Below, one piece after another: positions 34,195 to 39,669 of a stretch of DNA of 39,669 nt (within the stretch, counting starts at the first letter, position 1; the number at the start of each line of letters is the position of its first letter). The stretch is from Spongiactinospora gelatinilytica (GTDB lineage: Bacteria > Actinomycetota > Actinomycetes > Streptosporangiales > Streptosporangiaceae), in NCBI RefSeq assembly GCF_003236385.1, contig NZ_POUA01000023.1:1-39669 (forward strand), in the 5' to 3' direction. The translations under genes and the position numbers were made by a program. The notes beneath the pieces were generated by a model. That model saw nothing but the letters and a program-made list of their open reading frames with translations. It was not told the origin of the DNA and searched no databases.

Positions 34195-34925
34195 CGGTAC
34201 ACCCTGGCGCGCTTAATCTCGGCGGGGAGCACCGGCTTGCCGTCCACCGGCGGGGTCGGGCCGTCGGGCGTGGGCTGGATGCCGCCGGCCGCGACGCGGT
34301 CCAGTGCGGCGAGCCCGGGGCCGTCGACCGTGCCGAAGACGGTGTAAAGGGGCGGCAGCCCGGAGTCGCCGTAGACCAGGAAGAACTGGCTGCCGTTGGT
34401 GTCGGGCCCGGCGTTGGCCATGGCCAGCACGCCGCGGGCGTACGTCTTGCGGGTGCCCGTGGTGTCGCCCGGCCACGGCGGCAGGTCGGTGGGCAGCTCG
34501 TCCTTGTAGCGGTAGCCGGGGCCGCCCTCGCCGGTGAAGCTCGGGTCGCCGCACTGCAGGACCTTCAGCCGGTCGTAGGCGGTGAGCCGGTGGCAGGCGG
34601 TGAAGTCGTAGAACTTGTGCCTGATCAGGTGGACGAAGCTCTGTACCGTGCAGGGCGCCTTGGCCGCGTGCAGGGTCAGCCCGATGGGGCCGTGGTTGGT
34701 CTTGAGCACCGCGTGAACGGGACGTATCGGCGTGCGGCGCGGGTCGGGCGGCAGCGGCACCCTGCGCACGGGCGGATCGTCGGGGGTCTGCGTGTAGGCG
34801 CAGGGGCCCTTGGTCGTCCGGGGCGGCTTGTCCCCGCCGGCCGAGGCGGGCATCGCGCCCGCGGCGATCAGCGACCCGGTCGCCACCGCGGTGACGGCGA
34901 GTCGTAACAGCGCTCTGCTCGGCAT
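34191..34925 (-). CDS. Secreted cyclophilin-type peptidyl-prolyl cis-trans isomerase
   Basis: 244 aa. The signal peptide (basic MPSRALLRLA, hydrophobic core, cleavage after MPASA near residue 29) sends it across the membrane. The cyclophilin core has CTVQSFVHLIRHKFYD, the active-site Arg in CHRLT, GVLAMANAGPDTNGSQFFL and YTVFGTVDG. A Pro-rich linker (about 55-75) precedes the domain. GGAGG lies 5 bases before ATG 34925. It probably assists folding of exported proteins. No operon partner; it converges on the MBL remnant. Confidence 0.9.
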   Translation of the reverse strand: MPSRALLRLAVTAVATGSLIAAGAMPASAGGDKPPRTTKGPCAYTQTPDDPPVRRVPLPPDPRRTPIRPVHAVLKTNHGPIGLTLHAAKAPCTVQSFVHLIRHKFYDFTACHRLTAYDRLKVLQCGDPSFTGEGGPGYRYKDELPTDLPPWPGDTTGTRKTYARGVLAMANAGPDTNGSQFFLVYGDSGLPPLYTVFGTVDGPGLAALDRVAAGGIQPTPDGPTPPVDGKPVLPAEIKRARVYR

Positions 34926-34965
34926 GGTGTCCTCCAAGGGGGGTGGCCGACCGGCTCCCTGAGGT

Positions 34966-36192
34966 TTATTCGATCTGTTGCACGCCGTCAAGGGTCTCTG
35001 TCTCCGGGCCGCCGGCGAGGCGGGCGAGGGGGACGCCGGGTCTGCCGCCGAGGGCGGCGCTGATCAGGTCGCTGACTCCGGGCAGGCCGGTCAGCCGGAT
35101 TCCGGCCCGGCGGATGAGCAGGGCGGCCGGCGAGGCGGGCAGGAACCAGTTCGCCCCGCGCCGGGCGCCGCGCTGCCGGGAGGCGACGATCGGCCGCCAT
35201 ACGCGCTCGTAGGCGGCGAGCGCCGCCTGGACACTGCCCGTGGTCTCCAGCCGCCGCGCCAGCAGGTGGCCGCCGGCCAGCGCGAGCGACGCGCCCTGGC
35301 TGGCCAGCGGGGACACCGCCGCGCACGCGTCGCCGAGCAGGGTGACCCTCCCCCGGCTCCAGCGGGGCAGCTCGATCTGGGCCATCTGGTCGTAGTAGAT
35401 GTCCTCGGCGGCGGGGAGCGCGCCGAGGGCGCGGGGCACGATCCAGCGCAGCGAGCCGTACTCCTCGCGCAGCGCTTTCCGGACGTCGGCGGGAATGCGG
35501 GGATCGCCGGTACGGTGCACGGCGAAGGCCGTCACCCGCCCGTCCCCGACCCCGTACACGCCGAGCTGCCTGCCGTAGGAGTCGGTGAAACAGAACCGGC
35601 CCGCCAGCCGCCGGTGGACCTCCGGGTCGTCGAACAGCCAGGCGGCCATGTGGAAGCCCAGGTGGCGAAGGTACCGGCGCTCCGGCCCGAAGATCATGCC
35701 CCGGACCGCGGAGTGGACGCCGTCCGCGCCGACCAGCAGGTCGGCCTGCTCCGCCGTGCCGTCGGAGAGGGTGAGGCGCACCGGGCCGCCCGCCTCCCCG
35801 GTGTCCTGCACCGACGCGATCGTGCGACCGTAGCGGAGGTCCACGTCACCGCCGATCCGCTCGCGCACCGCCAGTTCGATGTGCGGGCGCGGGACGGTCA
35901 GCAGCCGCCCGCGCTGGGCCTTGAGGAAGCCGCGCTGGTCCAGCCCGGCGACCCGGACGCCGGACTCGTTCACATACGTCCACTCGCGGACGGGGTGGCT
36001 CAGCTCCTTCAGCCGGGGCAGGGCGCCCATCAGCTCGGCCGCGTCGTACCCCAGGCCCCAAAAATCGATCATGTAGCCCTGTTCGCGGGGCGTGGGGGCC
36101 TTCTCCACGACCACGACCCGCCAGCCCTGCGCGCCGAGCCGCTGGGCGAGGCCGAGCCCGGCGATCCCCGCGCCGCAGATCACGGCCTTCAT
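34966..36192 (-). CDS. FAD-dependent monooxygenase (PHBH/UbiH-like)
   Basis: 408 aa class A flavoprotein. GAGIAGLGLA at residues 7-16 binds ADP of FAD, the DG motif is LVGADGVHSAVR, and the GD motif is LLGDACAAVSPLASQGASLA. No membrane anchor is evident. It hydroxylates a small aromatic or polyketide-like compound, or reduces/oxidises a tetracycline-like drug; the substrate is not deducible. ATG overlaps (ATGA) the stop of the F420-type reductase gene upstream, and a TetR regulator diverges from the pair. That layout suggests an inducible detoxification or modification unit. Confidence 0.9.
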   Translation of the reverse strand: MKAVICGAGIAGLGLAQRLGAQGWRVVVVEKAPTPREQGYMIDFWGLGYDAAELMGALPRLKELSHPVREWTYVNESGVRVAGLDQRGFLKAQRGRLLTVPRPHIELAVRERIGGDVDLRYGRTIASVQDTGEAGGPVRLTLSDGTAEQADLLVGADGVHSAVRGMIFGPERRYLRHLGFHMAAWLFDDPEVHRRLAGRFCFTDSYGRQLGVYGVGDGRVTAFAVHRTGDPRIPADVRKALREEYGSLRWIVPRALGALPAAEDIYYDQMAQIELPRWSRGRVTLLGDACAAVSPLASQGASLALAGGHLLARRLETTGSVQAALAAYERVWRPIVASRQRGARRGANWFLPASPAALLIRRAGIRLTGLPGVSDLISAALGGRPGVPLARLAGGPETETLDGVQQIE

Positions 36193-36689
36193 CGGGGACT
36201 CCCTTCGGAGGGCCGGCGGGGGACGAACCGCACGAACGCGATCAGGCGCCCCACCTCCTCGTAGTCGGCCGTGCCGCCGTCCACCGCGAACCCCATGAAG
36301 CGGGCGAGCCTCCTGGCCAGGCGGGGATGCCTGCGCCCGTAGCGGGCCATGAGCCGCGCGCCTTCCGCAGGGGACAGCGGCTCGGCGGTCATGGGCCGCG
36401 GGCGCGCGCCGAGTTGCACGACCACCTCGGGGTTGCGCAGCACGTTGCGGTACCAGTCGGAACGCGTGCCGTAGCCCGACGGCCCGATGTGACCGCCGGT
36501 GACCGGGTCGTGCTCGATGGCCTCGATGACGACCTGGCGGGGCTTGCCGCTCACCCGGCCGATGTGGGTGAGCAGCATGAGCCGCCCGCCGAACAGCCTG
36601 CCGAGGCGCGCCCGGAACAGCAGGACGGGCAGCCGGAACGCCAGCCGCCGCAGGCCTGTGGGCGGGGCCGGCGTCGCGATTCGCCTCAT
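36189..36689 (-). CDS. Nitroreductase/deazaflavin (F420)-dependent oxidoreductase family protein
   Basis: 166 aa, split-beta-barrel flavin/deazaflavin-binding fold of the Ddn type: MLLTHIGRVSGKPRQVVIEAIE, SGYGTRSDWYRNVLRNPEVVVQ, and QLGARPRPMTAEPLSPAEG. Members use reduced F420 for redox of quinones or nitro compounds; others have lost activity. A very strong GGGAGGTGATC precedes ATG 36689. First gene of a two-gene operon with an FAD monooxygenase and divergent from a TetR regulator, so both enzymes may process the same compound. Confidence 0.88.
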   Translation of the reverse strand: MRRIATPAPPTGLRRLAFRLPVLLFRARLGRLFGGRLMLLTHIGRVSGKPRQVVIEAIEHDPVTGGHIGPSGYGTRSDWYRNVLRNPEVVVQLGARPRPMTAEPLSPAEGARLMARYGRRHPRLARRLARFMGFAVDGGTADYEEVGRLIAFVRFVPRRPSEGSPR

Positions 36690-36779
36690 GATCACCTCCC
36701 GGTGCCGACAATCGGCTTGGACGATCGCCTTGGGCAAGTGTCCAAAACAGTAGCACGGCCTCGCCCGGTGCTAGTTTTT

Positions 36780-36817
36780 GGGCGACCCCCCAGGGCGATC
36801 CCCCAGGGCGGTCGCCC
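36780..36817. promoter_or_regulatory. Candidate TetR operator with inverted and direct repeats
   Basis: GGGCGACC (36780-36787) and its complement GGTCGCCC (36810-36817) enclose two direct copies of CCCCCAGGGCG (36787-36797 and 36800-36810), 13 bases apart. The block lies between the divergent F420/FAD operon and the TetR gene, 34 bases before the TetR ATG. Confidence 0.5.
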
Positions 36818-36850
36818 GAAAAGCCGGAGGGTCCCAGGGGAGGGGTGGAG

Positions 36851-37468
36851 ATGGCGGAGAGATCGGCGGACCGGGGGCGGGCCACCCGGCAGCGCCTGCT
36901 CGCGGCGGCCGGCCCCCTGGTCGGCGAGGTGGGCTGGAGCGGGGTGACCACCCGGCTGGTCGCCGAGCGGGCGGGGCTCGCCCCGGGCCTCGTGCACTAC
37001 CACTTCGCCTCCGTGACCGACCTGCTGGTCGCCGCGTGCACGGCCCATGCCCGCGCGATGCTCGACGAGACCGCGCGGCGGCTGACCGCGCACGCCGACG
37101 TGGCCGCCGGCATCACCTGGCTGCTCGGCGAGCTGTCCCGCTACACCGGCGCCGACCCGGCCTCGCTCCTGCTGAACGAGGCTTTCATGGCCGCGGCGCG
37201 GGTGCCCGCGCTACGGGCCGAGCTGGCCGGGCTGCTGGCCGGTTTCCGCTCGGAGGTCACCGGCTGGCTGCACCGCGAGCGGCCGGAAGCGGACGCCGAG
37301 GCGCTGGCCGTACTGCTGGCCGCCGTCATCGACGGCATCATGCTGCACCGGGCCGTCGATCCCGCAACCGATCTGGCGGCGCTGGAAAGGCCGCTGCGCC
37401 TGTTGTTCGCCGGACGCGGCGACCTGCCCGCACCACGCCCGCGCCCCGGCCATATCGCCCGGCGATAA
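36851..37468 (+). CDS. TetR-family regulator
   Basis: 205 aa. HTH at about residues 10-55 (TRQRLLAAAGPLVGEVGWSG, TTRLVAERAGLAPGLVHYHF); the C-terminal helical domain resembles the TetR_C_6/BetI-like type (LLNEAFMAAARVPALRAEL). ATG 36851 is preferred, with GGGAGG 7 bases upstream; GTG 36845 would add two residues. Divergent from the F420-type reductase/FAD monooxygenase operon, which it probably represses through the repeats at 36780-36817. Confidence 0.88.
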   Translation: MAERSADRGRATRQRLLAAAGPLVGEVGWSGVTTRLVAERAGLAPGLVHYHFASVTDLLVAACTAHARAMLDETARRLTAHADVAAGITWLLGELSRYTGADPASLLLNEAFMAAARVPALRAELAGLLAGFRSEVTGWLHRERPEADAEALAVLLAAVIDGIMLHRAVDPATDLAALERPLRLLFAGRGDLPAPRPRPGHIARR

Positions 37469-37481
37469 CCGAAATGGACTG

Positions 37482-37510
37482 TTGACCGGTCCCTGGCCCC
37501 CACCTAGCAT
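37482..37510 (+). promoter_or_regulatory. Sigma-70/HrdB-type promoter for the M4-like protein
   Basis: TTGACC (37482-37487), a spacer of exactly 17 bases, then TAGCAT (37505-37510). Predicted transcription start is near 37517, giving a leader of about 77 bases to GTG 37594. This is the best consensus-like promoter in the window on the plus strand. Confidence 0.65.
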
Positions 37511-37593
37511 CCGAGCCGCAAGGCCGATCGGGCCGGAGTGACACGTCCGCCGCCCGTTCGAGCCTCCTGTCGCGGCGGCCGGAAAGAGGCATC

Positions 37594-38697
37594 GTGAGGT
37601 CATCCAAGGGATCGGCGGTCGCGGTCGCGCTCGCCGCGGGCATCGGCGTCGCAGCCGTCCCGGCGCAGGCCGACGCGCGATCCGCCACCGACGGCCCGGT
37701 CACGATCACCGCGACCGGCCACCACAACGGGCAGGTGCGGATCGACGTAACCGAGTCGGGCGAGAACTATCTCCTGATCGATCCGACCCGCCCCGGCACC
37801 CGGTGCGCCACCCCAAACGGCAGGACGGTGTCCATTCCCAAGGACCGCCCGCCCGGCCCCGGCAGCGAGACCTTCACGGCCTGCGTGGACATCATGTACG
37901 GCGCCCAGCGTCAGTGGGACATGCTGCGCGACTGGCTCGGCCGCAGCGGCCCGCCGGGCAACGGCCGCAACGCGCCCGCGGTCTACGACCCCAGCGGACG
38001 CGGCCCGATCTGGGGCGGTTACGTGATGTTCGGCCGCATGCCCACCGGCGGAGCGCCCGCGACGACTCTGGACCTGGTCGGCCACCAGTTCGGCCATCTC
38101 GTCTACCAGAGCACGCCGGGCGGGACGGGCTCGGGCAATGAGAGCGGCGGCCTGTTCGAGGGGGCGTCCGACATCTTCGGCGTGCTCACCGACCACTACG
38201 CCGACCATCCACAGAACCGGCCGAACTATTTGATCGGCGACTCCCCGAGCCTGATGGGGGACCGCCCGCTGCGCTACATGTACAACCCGAGCCTGCTCGG
38301 CGATCCGAACTGCTACTCCAGCGCGATTCCCAGCACCGAGGTACACGCCGCGGCGGGTCCGCTGAACCACTGGTTCTACCTGCTGGCCGAGGGCGCGAAT
38401 CCGGGCGGCGGCAAGCCGTCCAGCCCGGTCTGCGGGGGCGACCCGGCGGCCCTGACCGGCATCGGCATAAGGCAGGCCGGCCGGATCTTCATGGGCGCGC
38501 TCCAGCGGAAGACCGCCCAGTGGAGCTACGCCAAGACCCGGGTGGCCTCGGTGGCCGCCGCGATCGACCTGTTCGGTCCCGGTTCGGCCGAGTGCGCGAT
38601 CACCAAGGCGGCCTGGAGGGCCGTCAGCGTGCAGGAGCAGCCGGGCGAGGCGTCCTGCGCCGGATCGACCCCCTCCCCGGCTCCGGCCGGTCCCTAG
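37594..38697 (+). CDS. Secreted M4 (thermolysin)-like protein with HQxxH in place of HExxH
   Basis: 367 aa. The signal peptide ends near residue 27 (AVPAQA). The M4 catalytic region is recognisable: GGYVMFGRM, then GHQFGHLVYQ, ESGGLFEGASDIFG and TEVHAAAGPLNHWFYLLAEG. Zinc ligands H164, H168 and E189 and the transition-state His H251 are kept. The general-base Glu of HExxH is Q165 (codon CAG). The propeptide typical of secreted M4 enzymes is missing. It is therefore probably a catalytically inactive, zinc-binding secreted protein. GTG start follows AAAGAGG; a clean promoter lies upstream. The Pro/Ser-rich tail is short. Confidence 0.82.
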   Translation: MRSSKGSAVAVALAAGIGVAAVPAQADARSATDGPVTITATGHHNGQVRIDVTESGENYLLIDPTRPGTRCATPNGRTVSIPKDRPPGPGSETFTACVDIMYGAQRQWDMLRDWLGRSGPPGNGRNAPAVYDPSGRGPIWGGYVMFGRMPTGGAPATTLDLVGHQFGHLVYQSTPGGTGSGNESGGLFEGASDIFGVLTDHYADHPQNRPNYLIGDSPSLMGDRPLRYMYNPSLLGDPNCYSSAIPSTEVHAAAGPLNHWFYLLAEGANPGGGKPSSPVCGGDPAALTGIGIRQAGRIFMGALQRKTAQWSYAKTRVASVAAAIDLFGPGSAECAITKAAWRAVSVQEQPGEASCAGSTPSPAPAGP

Positions 38698-38714
38698 CGG
38701 CCGGTCCGCCTGTG

Positions 38715-38743
38715 CCCGTCCGGCGAATGTGGCCGGACGCGGG
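38715..38743 (+). terminator. Hairpin downstream of the M4-like gene
   Basis: CGTCCGGC and GCCGGACG form an 8-bp stem around loop GAATGTG, extended by CCC/GGG across a one-base bulge. It starts 18 bases after the stop codon. Without a T-run, but a reasonable actinomycete terminator. Confidence 0.5.
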
Positions 38744-38831
38744 CGGTGGAACCGTTACGCTGTCGGCCCAGGACGCCCAGGACGCCCAAGGGCGCGCTGG
38801 TAGGCATCGCCATTCCGTGATACGCGCTAGC

Positions 38832-38848
38832 ATTCCATTAAGCGGAAT
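38832..38848. promoter_or_regulatory. Candidate IclR autoregulatory operator
   Basis: ATTCC-ATTAAGC-GGAAT is a 17-bp inverted repeat with 5-bp perfect arms and a 7-base centre, the same geometry as the IclR sites at 17267 and 18168 but with different arm sequence. It ends 17 bases before the GTG of the second IclR gene. Confidence 0.5.
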
Positions 38849-38865
38849 TGCGAGGAGAGAGTGCA

Positions 38866-39624
38866 GTGGCTGATGCCCAATCCCCCGTGGGGAGCGTCGA
38901 TCGTGCCCTGTTGATCCTTCAGGAGATCGGCAAACACAGCAGAGGGATCACGCTGGACGAACTCGCGACCCGGATCGGCCTGCCCAAGAGCTCCCTGCAC
39001 CGGCTGCTCGGCGCGCTCAAGCACCGCGGGTTCGCCGCACAGCCGGAGACCGGCGGCCCCTACTTCCTGGGCACCGAGATGCTGGCCACGGCCTTCCGGT
39101 TCTACGAGACGATGGACCTGCGCACCCTGGTCCGGCCGCTGCTGCTGCGGCTGGGCGAGGAGTTCGCCGAGACCGTGCACATGGCCACGCTCGACGGCGG
39201 CGAGGTCGTCTACCTGGACAAGGTCGAGGCGATCAGGTCGATCACGATGACCTCGGTGATCGGCGGGCGCAACTCGGCCCACTGCACCGGCGTGGGCAAG
39301 GCGCTGCTGGCGTGGACCTACCCCACGGACGAGGCGCTTCGGGCGTGGGCGGACCGGTACGGCCCGCTGGGCACCCGGACCCGCAACACCATCACCAACC
39401 CCGCCAAGCTGGCCACCCACCTGGACCAGGTCAGACAGCGCGGCTACGCGCTGGACCTCGAGGAGAACGAGCCGGGGGTGCGGTGCGTGGCGGCCCCGGT
39501 GTTCATGGGCCGGTCCGCCCCGGTGGCGGCGGTGAGCGTGACCGCGATCAAGGACCGCATGTCGCCGGCCAGGATGGAGGAGGTCGGCCACGGCCTGCGC
39601 CGCGCGATAGCCGAGCAGGTCTGA
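38866..39624 (+). CDS. IclR-family transcriptional regulator (second)
   Basis: 252 aa. Winged HTH at about residues 8-65 (SVDRALLILQEIGKHSRGIT, ELATRIGLPKSSLHRLLGAL), effector domain with HCTGVGKALLAW, LDLEENEPGVRCVAAPVF and APVAAVSVTA. GTG 38866 has GGAG 8 bases upstream. The gene ends EQV-stop inside the left arm of the terminal palindrome. Its target genes are not in the window; a divergent or downstream catabolic gene would be expected beyond the end. Confidence 0.92.
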   Translation: MADAQSPVGSVDRALLILQEIGKHSRGITLDELATRIGLPKSSLHRLLGALKHRGFAAQPETGGPYFLGTEMLATAFRFYETMDLRTLVRPLLLRLGEEFAETVHMATLDGGEVVYLDKVEAIRSITMTSVIGGRNSAHCTGVGKALLAWTYPTDEALRAWADRYGPLGTRTRNTITNPAKLATHLDQVRQRGYALDLEENEPGVRCVAAPVFMGRSAPVAAVSVTAIKDRMSPARMEEVGHGLRRAIAEQV

Positions 39625-39669
39625 ACCCCGCCCCGCCCCGGGGCGGGGCGGGGTTCAGACCTGCTCGGC
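39610..39669. repeat. Perfect 60-bp palindrome at the window end
   Basis: The 30-base arm 39610-39639 (last codons and stop of the IclR gene, then a C-rich run) is followed with no spacer by its exact complement, 39640-39669, which ends at the last base. The inner part, CCCCGCCCC/GGGGCGGGG, would be a strong terminator. The outer part mirrors coding sequence, which a terminator does not need. Confidence 0.85.

Noticed and set aside
37545-37585. CCGCCGC/GCGGCGG pairing in the leader of the M4-like gene as a riboswitch
   Set aside because: Only a 7-bp stem with an 18-base loop and no known aptamer pattern.
38767-38794. Tandem CCCAGGACG repeats before the second IclR gene
   Set aside because: Only two exact copies and a degenerate third; too short to claim as a functional repeat.

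Overview
The window is a very GC-rich actinomycete segment. The signs are strong third-position G/C codon bias, GTG and TTG starts, many 4-base stop/start overlaps, a twin-arginine lipoprotein, an F420-type reductase and many TetR/IclR/MarR/HxlR/LysR regulators. The order Streptosporangiales would fit, but the sequence alone does not prove it. No rRNA, tRNA, CRISPR array, insertion sequence or phage gene was seen. The dominant theme is aromatic-compound catabolism and its regulation.

Region 1 (1-8.4 kb) is accessory and partly decayed. A second-copy-type methionine aminopeptidase diverges from a small XRE regulator across a perfect 18-bp inverted repeat that carries both -10 boxes. A small secreted protein, a LysR and an HxlR regulator follow. 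Next come two deletion scars: a DUF899 5' end joined to a headless MFS transporter with an extra in-frame stop, and an NmrA-like 3' end abutting a headless MarR. Then come an atypical SDR/epimerase, an alpha/beta hydrolase and two small membrane proteins flanking a strong hairpin.

Region 2 (8.4-19.8 kb) is one long minus-strand operon: Tat-lipoprotein solute-binding protein, LivG, LivF, LivH, LivM, amidase, aryl-alcohol dehydrogenase, benzaldehyde-type dehydrogenase. Most of its genes overlap by a few bases. An IclR regulator lies upstream, and a divergent second aldehyde dehydrogenase has Gln at the usual catalytic Glu. Two matching 17-bp GTTTC-N7-(G/C)AAAC sites, one before each transcription unit, suggest a single IclR regulon for uptake and oxidation of an aromatic amide or alcohol.

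Region 3 (19.8-32.5 kb) holds an Lrp/AsnC regulator divergent from a 2-oxoacid dehydrogenase (E1-alpha, E1-beta, E2). This operon converges, across a perfect 28-bp palindrome, on the phenylacetyl-CoA degradation operon paaZ-A-B-C-D-E. paaG diverges from paaZ; paaH and a paaF-type hydratase form another operon divergent from a TetR repressor. Both paa promoter regions carry the same 22-bp palindromic operator. No phenylacetate-CoA ligase (paaK) or thiolase (paaJ) is present. One attractive reading is that the 2-oxoacid dehydrogenase feeds phenylacetyl-CoA directly from phenylpyruvate.

Region 4 (32.5-39.7 kb) starts with three broken genes (frameshifted crotonase, doubly truncated amidase, headless metallo-beta-lactamase-fold protein). 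It continues with a secreted cyclophilin, an FAD monooxygenase/F420-type reductase pair divergent from a TetR, a secreted M4-like metallopeptidase whose HExxH motif is HQxxH, and a second IclR regulator. The window ends in a perfect 60-bp palindrome running to the last base, which may be a terminator, an inverted duplication or a contig-end artefact.
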